DNA from: Buxus sempervirens
Taxonomy: Eukaryota; Streptophyta; Magnoliopsida; Buxales; Buxaceae
Length of the DNA: 64,000 nucleotides
Reading direction: 5' to 3'
Assembly (NCBI GenBank): GCA_947561395.2
Contig: OX387185.1
Coordinates: forward strand, 30,608,213-30,672,212
Under the pieces are notes generated by a model. The model made no database searches. It saw nothing but the letters and a program-made list of their open reading frames with translations, and was not told the origin of the DNA. Shown here in pieces: positions 35,156-47,179 of this stretch (within the stretch, counting starts at the first letter, position 1; each line of letters begins with the position of its first letter). The position numbers and the translations under genes were made by a program.

Positions 35156-38049
35156 ACAGCAGCATGAATTTTGCATATTTTTTATCCCTTGCCGAATTGT
35201 GGATGATTTGTGTCAAAACCATTGAACCAGCAGGGTTTCCGGTCCACCTGGAAACCCAACTTGGAACTCGGACCGATCGGTCCAACTTGGTACAATAGTG
35301 GGCCTTCCAACGGGGCCCACCAAGCCCAATGAACTCCAAAGCATGCTAATTAAATAAATCTAAGTAAAAAGAACCAATCTAATCGGATGGGCCAAACCCA
35401 ATGCGGCCCACCCAAGTCTTGTCATATACATGAATGCATAAACTGCCTGGTTTGGCCAAGACCATGGGCTAGGGCTTGCCGGGCCCGCCAAAGCCCACCA
35501 ACTAAGCCAAGGAAGGGCTCAAGCCCTAACTTCATCGAATTTGGGGTTTTCAAAGCCCAAAACCGGACTATGGGCCCCAAGCCCAATGTCCCAAAAGACT
35601 TTGACTCAAATGTAAATAAGATGAGTCTAAAATACTCTTGGCCACCATGTGGGCCCACCTAAGGGGCCCACAAATCAATCCGGCCCACCACTTGCATAAA
35701 AGCAACTTAATAATCAAACTTGGACCTTAAAACCAACTCATTACCCAAAGCCCACAGGGCCTTCTAGGGCTAGACAGAAGCCCACCAAGGGCACACGGGC
35801 CAACTCAAGCCCATCCAGGACACCGGTCGGGCCTTCCAACAGGGCCCACCCCAAACAGACCCCGATCACTTAAGTTAAGAAAGGATAAAATCAACTAAAG
35901 GGACCCACACCACTCAAGTGGTCCCGCCGAGACTTAACTTAAATACCTGCTGGATTAGGAATCGGGTGAGAACCAAGCAAGAGAGCTGACTCAAATCAGG
36001 GAACCCACGGGACCCGTCATCCGACGGGGTGGACTGGGGCGTCTACGGACTTCCCCAGCCCGCAACCGAGAACCAACCTTAGAATCTCAAAGCCGCAGAC
36101 CCAAGAGCCTTAATAGACAAGATTAGGCACCCAGGTGTTCGCCTGCACCCCATCAGGTGGTGGCGACTCCGAATTTACCTCGCGCCGCGTTTCCCACGCG
36201 CGCACTGTATCATGATAACATTCACTGATATTAAATATAAAACACAGGAATAAAAGTAGTTTATGCAATTTTTATAAAATCATGATAAGATTCTTAGTTA
36301 TAAGGTAGAATCTCAAGTCAAAGTATCTAAATCGGATAACACATAGAATTAGTTCGATAGACCTAATCACTTGCTACAAGCATATCTTGGTAGGACTCAT
36401 AATATAAAACAAACCATTCGCATCATTTACTAGCACCAATGCCTCAATGCACAAACAAAGTGGAATTCCCCATCCACTGGCATTCAACCAAGGCTAAGTG
36501 GAATTCCCCATCCACTGTCATTCAAACAAGGCCAAGTGAAATTACACATTTACTACCAAGTGGGACTACTCATCTACTACTAAGTGAGATTACTCATTCA
36601 CTGCCAATCAAACCCTAGGCCAGGTGCTTGGTCATATCACATAAGAGAGTTCATCATACTTTTACCAAATCAAATCAATATTCACAAAGTGTAAGAAATA
36701 ACCAATAAGCACTTCACATCCAAAGCCAAATCAAAGTAAAATACATACACCATAAAGTCCACAAAACACAAATCAGGGTCGAGTGGAATTCTCCATCCAC
36801 TGCCATTCAACCAAGGCCAAGTGAGATTATCCATACCAAAAAATCAATGGATTCCATGACAAAAAGTTTTTGACCTTGAAAAGTATTCCAAGTCTGGTAA
36901 AAAACGTTGACTTTTTGGGTATATGATTTTTCTAGACAAATCTACTTGGAGTTTCGGGCTCAAATCTTGATTGTAATCTAATGAAGGGTTGACAAATTTT
37001 CTATAATTTTATGGGATTCTAAATCCTTAATTTGTGTATCAAACTAAACAAGTGGTTTTTGGTGAAAAAATGGGCAAAACTGGAATTTTAGGCATGAACT
37101 GGAAAGTTGACTTTTTATTGGTAAGGAATTAGGTCTTGGGAGTATTTTTAGAGGTTCCAAATGGGGGTTAAAACCTTATTTACACATAAAGATTTAAGTA
37201 AATGGAGACAATAAAATACATAGGACATTTACTTAAATGGATGGAACAAGGGGTGAAGGATTGGAAAATCAGGGCTCACGATTAGCTCCACGAATAATCT
37301 CCCCTAGGCGATTTCCATCGTGATTAGGTTTGCGATTAATTGCCGAGCTAATCTTGATTCACGATTAATCGCCGGGACTAATACTGTCCTTAACAAAGAC
37401 TGTTTTTGGGTGTTCTTGCCCAGGATTAATTGCCAAATTCCAAGATTAATTGCCAGCTCAGGTTCTTACAAATTTTTAGCTATTTTCCAACACCAAATCT
37501 ATACAAACCATTTCTAACCTTTCCAACACCAAATGGGATGATCATAAAACATCCCAACATGCTCAAAACACCTTCCAAAACTGGAATCCATCTCAAATCC
37601 ACATGAATACAAATCTAAACACATGAAACCTCACTCAACATATCAAACTCTAACCCAAAACTAAAATGTGATCAATATAGGTTGGAAATCCATGGCAAAT
37701 CAATAGAAAACTAAACAAGATAGTTATATAACCAAAACCATACGAATTTTAGAAGCAAAAACCAACATGCAAGTGATTTTCCAGTTTAACCAAACCCTAG
37801 GAGAGAGAAATACGAAAATCTAGTAAATTCATTTTAGTTGGAAGGGTTTGTTACTTGTTTAATGAAGAAGCACAATTTCTCTTCAATCTTTCTCCTTCTT
37901 CTTCTGCTTCTTCACCAAGCTTCCAAGTCCTCCACACTCTCTCTTTCTCTCTTGTTCTATACGTAGAACACAAGAAGGGGTGTTCAATAACACTCAAAAT
38001 ATTAAGCTAGGGCATCCTTTTATATGCCTTTCTTTTGTTTATCAAAGTT

Positions 38050-38691
38050 GCCCCTCAACAAGTCTTTTATTCTACTAAACCCTTGGGGGTACCTAAGGGT
38101 TATCAAGGGGGTACCTTAGTGTTATGAGGGGGGGGGGGGGGGGGGGGGAGGTACCTTAGTGTTATGAGTGGATACCTTGGTGTTTCAAGAGGGTTTACCT
38201 TAGTTATTCCAAGGGGTATACTTTAGGTGTGCTTGGGGGTGTACTTTAGTAATATAAGAGGGGCACTTTAGTTATAGAAGGGGTATACCTTAGTTATATG
38301 AGGGGGGTACCTTTAGGTAATACAAGGAATGTACCCTAGGTAATATATGGAGTGTACCTTAGGTATACAAGGAGTGTACCTTAGTTATATTGGGGGGGGG
38401 GGGGTACCTTAGTTATATAAGGGGGTACCTTAGTTATACAAAGGGGGGGGTACCTTAGTTATATTAAAGGGGTACCTTAGTTATACAAAAGGGGGTACCT
38501 TAGTTATATTAAGTGGAGTACTTTAATTATATAAAGAGGTACTTTAGTTATACAAATGGAGTACCTTAGATATTCAAGCGGTGTACCTTAGGTAAAACAC
38601 GGGTATACCTTAGGCAATACAAGGGGTGTGCCTTAGGCAATACGAGGGTGTACTTAAGTTATATTAAGGGGGTATCTTAGGTATAATTGGG
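38050..38691. repeat. G-rich minisatellite, core GGGGGTACCTTAGTTATA (left part)
   Basis: Some 25-30 degenerate units of about 20 bp, alternating G runs with TACCTTAG and TATA-like segments. It includes G21 at 38128-38148 and about G13 near 38391-38403. The array resumes at 40620 after an inserted LTR. Confidence 0.9.
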
Positions 38692-38696
38692 GGTGT

Positions 38697-40619
38697 TATG
38701 AGACATGGAAAATCAATTAGAAGACTTCCTAACCACATGGGGTTAATAAAATGAAGGAGTCGCCACCATTCAATTTAATGTGTGAATGCACACCAAAATG
38801 ATCATGAAAAATGAAAATGGAGCCAAAAAGTAGCTCTACTTTGTGGTTAAATCCAAAGATTGGTTAAGGAGATTAGGTTATGAATAGGGGAAGGTGTTAG
38901 GCACCCCTATTCATCCACACAAGGTGGTTGCCAAATGCCATTCATACTTTAAATGGTTGCTTGCAAACGAAAATCAAATAAAAGTACTTGTGAAAAAAAA
39001 AAAAGGATATGTATGGTTTCTCCATATGAGTGGTCCAATTGATTCTGGACTCTCTATATGAATATACAATTTCTAGGGTTTCATGAAAAGGCAAAAGAAA
39101 CTCAACAAAAAACTAAGTTTAAAGCCAAACTTGGAAAATCAACTTAAGGTTAAAGCTTTAAAAACTCAATTAAAAGTCTTCCAATCCAAACCCTAGCTGA
39201 CTAATACCAAAGTCATTTGAAGGTTTTTATGAAGTAGAAAATGCAGTAGAAATTCCATTCAAATCTGATAAAGACCGAAGAAAATACAATTGTTGAAAGC
39301 TATTTATTAAAATCATCAAGACAAAAGTGACCATGCAATATGGATTGGGGTCACTCAAAATTTGTTAGAAAACAAATTCATAATCATTTAGGGCACAGAT
39401 CTGACTTAGATCTCTTATTGATTTGAGAGAGGAAGCCAAATCCACCCAAGTTGATAAAAAGCACCCAAAATAAGAGAGATTAGACCATAAGGTCTTCTCT
39501 CAAAGATTGAAGTCATTTGAAACCATTTCTCAAAACCCTAGAGATTATTCAAAGGCTTTTGATCTCAGATCTATCATATTGATCATGGTAAATCCAAAAA
39601 TCCAAGCCTATATTAATCAAAAGGAATAAACTAGTGAAGTATGTGTAGTTGTGTGAAAAATCAACATTTTAGGAGGAAAAAAAAAGGGATCTAATGCTAT
39701 GGATAGCATAAATCCATATGATTCCTCCAGAAATGAAACAAGATCATAAAAATACAACCACACATAGTTTCTTTCTAGATTCTTCCAACTCATTTTAAGG
39801 CATGAGTTGGAGTGAATCCAAAGGATTTGGAGGGCAAATATGGAAGATCAAGTCTCCCAGAGAGAGGTAAAAAGGGTAAATAAGGCTCAGACCCGAGCCT
39901 TTGCGAAACTGCGCAAAATGAACATGTCCGCATATACAATGCGGTCATATTTAATCCGCACTATATATGCGGACAAGACCAAACTGCACTTACAGTGCGG
40001 GCAAGCTCCGTTTGCAAATAATATGCGAACAGAACAAAACCGCAATGTAAGTGCAGGCAGCACACCTTTGTATAGCCTTGATCCCTACCTGCACATGCAA
40101 TACTTATTTACATGTAATATCATTTAAGTAAATGTCCTCGTATTTTTTAATCTCCATTTACTTTAGATATTACATGTAAATGAGCAAACACCCCCCATTT
40201 GAATCCATTAAAAATAGTTCCAGACTCAAATTCCAAGTGAATAAAAAGTCAAATTTCTAGTTCAAGGCTAAATTTTGGTTTTTTAGGTCCGGTAAAATGA
40301 TTCAAAGGTATTTGTCAAGATTTAAAGGCTCAAAAAATTCATTTATGCAATAACATTGCTAAAAACCTAATTACCGGGAAAAATTATCTTGAAATCTTGC
40401 CTTAAAAAATATTTCATTTTTTGGGGGTCAAAAGTCAACAAAATTCAACCGGAAAAGTTTGACTTTGCGCAAAAGATTGAATTTGGGCCTTTTCCTTTAT
40501 GGTTTTGGATTCAAATGGGTTAAGGATCTTAAACCCAATGATAAGAATTGAAAATTCCAATAAAATATTTCTCTCCTTCAAGATTTATCAAAAATCGTGC
40601 AATTTTGGGGGTGTCTACA
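38697..40619 (-). mobile_element. Solo LTR (TGTAGACACCCC family) inserted in the minisatellite
   Basis: Flanked by perfect GGTGT duplications (38692-38696 and 40620-40624), 1923 bp. On the minus strand it starts TGTAGACACCCCCAAAATTG and ends ...CCATGTCTCATA. Near the 3' end it has GGTGGCGACTCC, also near the 3' end of the TGTAAGCACC family, which suggests a Tat/Ogre-type element. No coding sequence is seen. It contains several AAAGTCAAA / TTTGAC phrases also present in the other LTRs. Confidence 0.85.
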
Positions 40620-41070
40620 GGTGTACTTTACTTATATAAGGGGGTACTTTAGGTATACTTGGGAGGGTACCTTAGGTATACAAGAGGGTACTCTAAGTAT
40701 ATTTGGGAGGGTATCTTAGGTATAATTGGGGGATACTTTAGGTATAGTTGAGGGATACTTTAGGTAATATATGGGTGTACTTTAGGTAATACATGGGGTA
40801 CTTTAGGTGTAGTTGGGGGATACTTTAAGTAATACATGGGGGTACTTTAGGTATAATTGGGTGGTACCTTGGAAAATACATGGGTGTACTTTGGGTAATA
40901 CATGGGTGTACCTTAGGCATACGATGGGGGTACCTTGGGTAATATTTGGGGTTGCTTTAGGTATTTTTAGGAGATACTTTAGGTACACTTAAGAAGTACC
41001 TTGGGTATACTTGAGAGGGTGTACATTTGGTTTACTTGGGGGGGGGGGGGGGGGGGGGGGGGGCGGGGGT
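40620..41070. repeat. G-rich minisatellite (right part)
   Basis: Same unit type as 38050-38691 (TACTTTAGGTATAnTTGGG variants), ending in G26 C G5 at 41038-41069. Together the halves form one array of about 1.1 kb split by the solo LTR. Confidence 0.88.
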
Positions 41071-41556
41071 TTGCCTAGGTGTACTTAGCCCAAATTGGTG
41101 TTAATGAGGGTTCAAGAATGATCTAGAAGGGTTGCAATTTGAATCTGGGCACAAAACAAGAAATCTGGAAATTTTTATATTGGACGCGCGAACATTAAAG
41201 TTGGACGTTCGGGCGTTAAACCTTTATCAAATGGTTTTCACAAGATTTAGCTCAACGCGCGATTCAAGGTTCGCACGTCAAGGCTAATTTTCACATTTAA
41301 CTTCAATTTTTTAGAATTTGATTTCTAATTCACTAGAACTAATTGAAGGATACCTTAGCCAATTGAAATTTAAACATAACCTTAATTAAGCTTACTTTAA
41401 TAGAACCTTTAACATACTTCAATTTCTTTTCCCCAATTCTCAGGCACAATTTACATCCACCTTATCTTCATATCACAGGTGCTTAATTAGTTTAATAATC
41501 TCACTTTAAATAATTAAATTTAATAATTAAGATATAATTAGGGTCGGGCTTTTACA

Positions 41557-42307
41557 ATCATCAATAAAAGTAACATAATATTTATTGCCACCTAAGGACT
41601 CCACCTCAATGGAACCACACACATCAGAATAAACTAAGTCCAGTACAGTGAGTTTTCTACTAGAGGTTTTCTGAAAAGAAACTCTATGATGCTTTCCAGG
41701 TAAGTAGTAATCACAAGGATTTAATGACGTACCTTTAGGGAAAGGCATGATGGACTTCCTTCCAAAAATCTGCAATCCTTTTTCACTCATGTGAGCCAAC
41801 TGCCTGTGCCACAAATCTGGTAAAGCATCCTCTTTAGCCACATTCACTGTACCACCAAACAACTTTACTTGTGTCTTGTAAAGTGTGCAACAAAGCTTTC
41901 CTCTAGCCAACACCATTGACCCTTTTGAGAGTTTCCAACTCCTGCTGCCAAAATAATTATAATACCCTGCAATATCAAGAGCATTAGTGGAGATCAGATT
42001 CAAACGCATGTTTGGAATATGTTGTATATCCTTTAATGTAAAGGTGCAGCCAACATTAGGGACAAGACAAATATCACCAATCCCAACAATGTCAAAATAG
42101 CTATTATTGCCCATCTTCACCCTGCCAAAATTTCCTGCTTTGTAAGTAGTGAAGAGCTCTCTCTTTGAAGTAATGTAGCATGAACATGCTGAATCAATAG
42201 TCCACTCCACATAGGGATCTGAAGCTTGACAACACTAATCCACTCCCACACAAAGAATGGCAACCTCTTCATCTGAAACACAAGCAGTGGTGTCTTCATT
42301 GTTGGAG
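41557..42307 (-). pseudogene. Ty1-copia pol, 5' part: protease end, GAG-pre-integrase, integrase start
   Basis: Minus-strand reading from 42307 gives VSNNEDTTACVSDEEVAIL, a TAG, then the protease site WTIDSACSCYITS (DSA in place of the usual DSG). GAG-pre-integrase follows with LWHRQLAHMSEKGL and CDYYLPGKHH (second Cys of the usual CxxC replaced by Tyr), then the first integrase Asp in VYSDVCG and KYYVTFIDD. The chain resumes at 32657 after the inserted LTR. Gag and the 5' LTR are missing, because sequence right of 42307 switches to LINE-C through an inverted repeat. Confidence 0.88.
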
Positions 42308-42323
42308 ACACCACTGCTTGTGT
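42278..42323. repeat. Perfect 17-bp hairpin at the copia/LINE-C join
   Basis: Arms ACACAAGCAGTGGTGTC (42278-42294) and GACACCACTGCTTGTGT (42307-42323) around 12 nt. The left arm is copia coding sequence; the right arm is an extra inverted copy at the breakpoint. Confidence 0.9.
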
Positions 42324-43314
42324 TTGAAGGTACCCAAAGCAACCCTGTCTTTGAAGAAAACCACTCCCACAGCCAAAGGTACTATTGATGCTAAAGAACC
42401 CTGTCTTTGAAGGTACCCAAAGCAAAACATCATCAATATCAGCTATTGGCTTGGGAAGCTGGTCAAATTTGTCCCATGCCTCAAGCAAATCAAGGGACAC
42501 AGCAACTGGCGGGTCCCAATCATCTCCTGCAATAATAGCACTCACCTTGGCGTTGCTTGGAAGCCCAGAATCATAAATAAGCCGTTGGCCATAGGTTGAG
42601 TACAAAGGGCCATTAGGATGCCAGTTGTCATACCACAACGATGTTTGTTGGCCACTATGAATCTTCCTCTTGACCTGCAAAGCCATATAAGGCCTTGTTC
42701 GAAGGACTTTTCTCCATGCCCAAGAGCAAATTGATGGTATGTTAAGGGTCCAGAAATTGCGATCCTTTACAAGGTACTTGTGCACCCATCTAACCCATAG
42801 GGAGTCATGGGAGGAGAGAATCTTCCATGCGTGCTTCATGGTGGCAGCTTTGTTCCATGTGTACAGGTTAAACAAACCAAGGCCCCCCTCCTTGCGTGGC
42901 GTGCACACCACATCCCAACTTATGGGATTCATTTTATGCTTGAGCTGCGGCCCTGTCCAAAGGAATCTTCTACATATCTTTCCAAGCTCATCAATCACTC
43001 CTTTAAGTATGATAAAAGATGACATCCAATGGACTTTGATAGAAAAGAGAACAACTTTAATGAGCAAGAGTTTACCCGCATACGAGAGGCACCTTCCCTT
43101 CCATGATTGTGCCTTCATCTTGATTTGGTTTATGAGAGGTTCACAGTCTCTCCAAGTGAGCTTTGTAGAGAGTAGGGGAAGTCCAAGATATTTCACTGGT
43201 AGCTTGCCAAGGGGAAAACCTGTGAATAAACTCAATTCTTTCTGGTGGTTCTCATCAACCCCACTTAAGAACATGGCACTTTTTTGAGTATTCACATGCA
43301 AACCTGTAAGACTT
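42324..43314 (-). pseudogene. LINE-C ORF2, RT thumb and C-terminal part
   Basis: Continues LINE-C RT after LINE-G is removed: HVNTQKSAMFLSGV, KLPVKYLGLPLLSTKL, GGLGLFNLYTWNKA, TSLWYDNWHPNGP and IYDSGLPSNAK. The zf-RVT domain is lost: reading ends near 42400 in a small duplication (CCCTGTCTTTGAAG at 42343 and 42400; TTTGAAGGTACCCAAAGCAA at 42323 and 42406), then the copia hairpin. No LINE poly(A) tail exists here, so this end is a rearrangement breakpoint, not an insertion end. Confidence 0.87.
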
Positions 43315-44861
43315 GTCTCAAACCTAGGATTGCCTCTTATATCTACTCGTCTTACTGCCAGAGATTGTGATCCCCTCATTCAAAGACTTATTGCTAGGAC
43401 TCAGTCATGGCAAGGACGGTTTTTGTCTTATGCAGGTCGCCTTTTGTTGGTCAAGTCAGTCTTGTTCTCTCTTGCAGTTTTCTGGATGTCTGTCTATATT
43501 TTGCCCAAGGAAGTACTATACAAGATGGAGAAAATTTTCAGGCACTTCTTATGGGCTGGATGTAGTCAAGAAGCCAAGATATGTAAGGTTAAGTGGGATC
43601 AAGTTTGCTCTCCTATTGACAGAGGTGGTCTTGGTATTTTGAATGTTGATCTTTGGAATAAGTGCGCAGTCCTACGACAAGTTTGGCTTGTGGGCAGCAA
43701 GGCTGATAACCTTTGGGTATCTTGGGTCAATACCAATTTACTTAGAGGAAGGAATTTTTGGAGTGTTCCAATCCCCTCCACTGCTTCTTGGGTGTGGAGG
43801 AAAACGCTTAGGCAAAGGGATATTGGTTCCAAGTTCATAAAGCATACAGTCAACAATGGGAGGAACACCTCAATCTGGTATGATAATTGGCATCCTCTTG
43901 GCCCTTTGGCCCCCAGGTATGGTAGGAGATTGATTTATGATTCAGGATTATCTGATGATGCTTTGGCCCATGAGCTTCTAACTAATGCTGATTGGGATAG
44001 CCTTATTGCTACTTCATTAGATTTGATTGAGGTATGGGCGAGGTTACCAGACCTTCCAAGGCCTAACCCAGATATGGACGACAGGATCATTTGGACTCCC
44101 TCTCACACCGGAATCTACAGCACCAGCAGCACCTACAAAGCCTTGGAGACTAGTCGGTCTCCCGTTCCTTGGGTGAGATTGGTTTGGTTCCCAACCAACA
44201 TCCCCAAGCATTCATTCATGACATGGCTTGCAATTAAGAGAGCTCTCCTGACTAAAGACAGGCTCAACAGGTGGGGTATCATAAATAATGCGGTATGTGT
44301 CTTGTGTCGCAAGCATGATGAAACCATTGAACACCTTTTATTCCAATGTGACTATGGTAGACATGTCTGGAGAACTCTTATGAGCAGGAATGGTCTTAAC
44401 ACTATGACTCCTATCCTCTCTTGGGACCTCATGGTTGCGAATGGTGCTCGAGCATGGTGCTCTAAATCTCCCTTACACCTTCTAAGGCGCTTGTCCTTCA
44501 CTGCGGCTGTGTATCACATATGGTGTGAGAGAAACAGAAGGGTATTCAAGAATTCTGCCTTGCCTGAAGAGGAGATTTGTAAGTTCATATACCAAGACAT
44601 TCACAACAGAGTGGCAGGTAGTCCATTGGTGCTTAGTGACAATAGTTATCATAGGCAGGTTATGCAGAAATGGGATCTAAATTGTACTTTTACCTAAGGA
44701 TGGGGAATTTCTTCACTATTAATTTCTCATAGGCTTGTTTGTATCGTGTTTACTATAGTTTGAGCGTGGCTGCTCCTTGTTGTGCTTGGTGGGTATGCCC
44801 ACTTTCTGCTTTGTACATACTCCTTTTATTTATCTTACCTTCTTATTTTCCAAAAAAAAAA
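43315..44861 (+). mobile_element. LINE-G: 5'-truncated LINE with open C-terminal ORF2
   Basis: It inserted antisense into LINE-C. The duplication AAACCTGTAAGACTT lies at 43300-43314 and, merging with the poly(A), at 44862-44876. Coding 43315-44697 is uninterrupted for about 460 codons: YLGLPLIS-like RT thumb (SNLGLPLISTRL), GRFLSYAGRLLLVKSV, WYDNWHPLGP, a zf-RVT domain (CVLCRKHDETIEHLLFQC) and VYHIWCERNRRVF, ending WDLNCTFT. A 3' UTR and A13 tail follow. The lack of stops implies a fairly young insertion, from a subfamily different from LINE-C and LINE-D. It has no start codon or RT active site, so it is dead on arrival. Confidence 0.94.
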
Positions 44862-44876
44862 AAAACCTGTAAGACT

Positions 44877-46824
44877 TTGGAAGTCGTGAAGAGCTTTCTG
44901 CAAGCAGTCCAATGAGTCCTTATTAGCAGCACAGAAAAGGAAGAGATCATCTGCAAAGCATAAAAGTTTCAGGCCTACTGCTTCACATCTAAAGTGGTAG
45001 GAGAAGCCCCGGAGTGTATGTTGCTGTAGGACCATATTGAAGACCTCCATCATCATCACAAACAAATAAGGCGACATAAGATCACCCTGGCGAAGTCCTC
45101 TTGCTCCCTTAAAGAAACCCATTAGGCAGCCATTGATCATAACTGAGAAAGCTGGTGTAGATACACACTCCATAATCCAAGTGACAAAGCGAGTTGGAAA
45201 TCCCATTCCAATGAGCATTTTCTTGATACTACTCCAAGAGATGGAATCAAAGGCTTTGCAAAGGTCCACTTTCAATGCACATTTTTTGTGGATGCTACCC
45301 AAGTGGTAATTGTGGAGTAATTCATGAGTGAGGAGAACATTTTCTGCACAACATCTTCGTGGTATGAAGGCCGACTGATAGTCACCCACCAGGTCCCCAA
45401 CAACTCTCCTCAGCCGGTTAGCTAAGATCTTAGAGATACATTTGTAGAGAGTATTGACACAAGAAATCGGTCTGAAATCAGAAACCTTACTTGGATTGTG
45501 GCATTTGGGCACCAGAGTAATAGCCGAAGTGTTCCATTGCTTTAACAACTTGCCAGAATTGAAGAAACTTAGAATTGCTTGGACGACATCATTTCCCACA
45601 ATATCCCACGCTTTCTTAAAGAATGCCGGGGTGAACCCATTTGGTCCTGGGGCCTTGTCATCTTTCAAGGAAAAGAGAGTAGCTTTTTACCTCTTCAGAA
45701 GTTACCTCTTCCTTCAAGCTCTCCCCTTGCTCAACAGTTACTCGTGCATCAAACTCAGGCATTTCCATTGTGCTAGTATCATGCCTTACCCCTAAGGTGG
45801 TCTGAAAATACTGTACAATGTGGTTGGACACCTCAGCTGGGTCACACAATTTCTGCCCCTCGTCGTTCATTATACTAGATACCGTATTGGTTGCCCTTCT
45901 AGAGATCAAGGAGTTATGGAAGAAAGCCGAATTCCTATCACTTTCCGCAAGCCATTGCACCCTTGATTTCTGCCTTAGTTGGGACTCTTCCTGGCAAAGG
46001 CTTAGAGATAATTGGTGCCTGAGGGAGTTCTCTTGATGTAACAAGGCACTACTATGTGGGTCATCATGCAAGCACTTCTGAACTTCAGCTAGATGTGTCC
46101 TTAACTCATGGACCTGCGAAGTTATATCTGCAAATTTCAATCTCTTGCTCCATTCCCTTAGCTTAGCTTTGACTGATTGCAACTTCTTTGTCACTTTGTA
46201 CATTGGGGTACCAGAAACGTCCACTGTCCATGCCTCATCAACAAGCTAGAGAAAATCCGGGTGAGAGGCCCAAAAGTTAAAGAATCGAAAAGGTTTCTTG
46301 CCTTGCTGCCTTTGAGGGAAGATTGTGACCAATAAGGGAGAGTGATCCGAGATGCCAGGATTAAGAACTTCAACCTCAGAAGGGCTAAAGCTAGCATGCC
46401 AGGGGAGGTTGACCAGCACTCGATCAAGTCTACATGCTATTCTTTGCTGGCCTTCACTCCGGTTGCACCATGTATGAGAGAACCCTTTGGCCCTTAGCTC
46501 AACCAGGCCACATGTATCCACACAATCGTTGAAATCCTCTGTAGCTCTTGTGTTAATATGGTTGCCCCCATGCTTCTCGTCTGAAGTTCTAACACAATTA
46601 AAATCGCCCAAAATTATCCATGGCTGTGTTGAAGAGGATATGATTAGTTGCCTCCACAGTTGGCTCCTTTCCAGCGCCTCATTCGATCCATACACAACAG
46701 TCAAAAAACAGCTCTTGTTTGCACTAATGATCTCTGCCAAGCAGTGGATATGCTGATTGCTACTTTGAACTTTGGAAATCCTTATTTCATGAGGATTAAA
46801 AAGTAATAAGTTCCCAATGAGGAG
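44877..46824 (-). pseudogene. LINE-C ORF2, endonuclease C-terminus and RT core
   Basis: From right to left: endonuclease segment (WIILGDFNCVRTSDEKHGG, TWCNRSEGQQRIACRLDR, NPGISDHSPLLVTIFP with the catalytic Asp-His pair), a stop near 46244, the coiled-coil-like linker (KLQSVKAKLREWSKRLKF), then a frame change near 45665 into RT (DKAPGPNGFTPAFFKKAW, FRPISCVNTLYKCISK, KVDLCKAFDSISW, RQGDLMSPYLFVMMMEV, LLCFADDLFLF). FADD catalytic residues are kept. RQGD precedes LMSP where relatives have PISP. It is split from its neighbours by LINE-H on the right and LINE-G on the left. Confidence 0.92.
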
Positions 46825-47179
46825 CGATGACATATCACCTCTGGAGAGAAAGAAATGCCAGACTCTTTCAAAACAAAGCCTCACCACCTGATCTACTCCT
46901 AAAGGTGATCACTACAGATATCAAGATGAAGTTTGGTCTATCTACAGAAATTGTGAAGGATAACAGGCTAAATAGAATGTTTTTTTCAAATTGGGAGATT
47001 ACCCCTACATTTGTGTAGTAGGCGTGTGTGCCTTGTTGGGTCTGCGTACCCCATGTTCCTTATTGCTTCTCCTAGGCTTCTCGTCTCGTAGGGTGCCTAC
47101 GTTTGTTCGGGCTTCATTGTAACTACCATTTTATTTATTAATATACTTGGACTCACTTTCCAAAAAAAAAATAAAATAA
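46825..47179 (+). mobile_element. LINE-H: 355-bp 5'-truncated LINE tail
   Basis: Perfect 20-bp duplication AATAAGTTCCCAATGAGGAG at 46805-46824 and 47180-47199. The insert encodes only the ORF2 tail (TYHLWRERNARLFQ ... SNWEITPTFV, stop at 47018), a 3' UTR with TTATTAATATACTTGGACT, and a poly(A) that degenerates to AAATAAAATAAAAT. It is antisense to LINE-C, like LINE-D and LINE-G. Confidence 0.95.

Larger units (their letters stand above)
33188..36206 (+). mobile_element. Solo LTR, Tat-type family, 3.0 kb
   Basis: Begins TGTAAGCACCTC and ends GCGCGCACT (family consensus GCGCGCACA). Perfect duplications GTATC flank it at 33183-33187 and 36207-36211. It has no internal region. U3 has three 147-148-bp units (AATCGG anchors 33361, 33509, 33657), then the dyad array 34018-34120, TATA at 34131 and a leader with a donor-like site at 34422/34423. 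A second dyad array lies at 35011-35155, with the TGGCGACTCC block near 36160. Open frames inside (for example 34726-35298) are not conserved in sister LTRs and are not called genes. Confidence 0.93.
32658..41556 (+). mobile_element. LTR (solo or near-solo), chromovirus-like, hosting two nested solo LTRs
   Basis: Starts TGTAGCGCCTCGG at 32658 and ends GGGTCGGGCTTTTACA at 41556, with perfect 5-bp duplications ATCAT at 32653-32657 and 41557-41561. Removing the nested LTRs 33188-36206 and 38697-40619 with one copy of each duplication leaves about 3.95 kb, with no gag or pol, so a solo LTR is the simplest reading. Features: a CTGAAAAC...GTGAGAC block near 33086; about 44-bp repeats with GTGGAATTCCCCATCCACT (36425-36600, 36780-36830); a TC-rich segment near 37870-37960; and a G-rich minisatellite. 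Orientation is inferred from the resemblance of its start to those at 5440 and 29545. Confidence 0.82.

Noticed and set aside
34726-35298. 190-codon open frame in the solo LTR
   Set aside because: It runs through the 39-bp dyad array and is not kept in sister LTRs; no recognisable domain.
39840-40127. 95-codon open frame in the solo LTR 38697-40619
   Set aside because: Isolated, on the strand opposite to the LTR, with no recognisable domain.
42739-43287. 182-codon plus-strand open frame
   Set aside because: Antisense of LINE-C ORF2.
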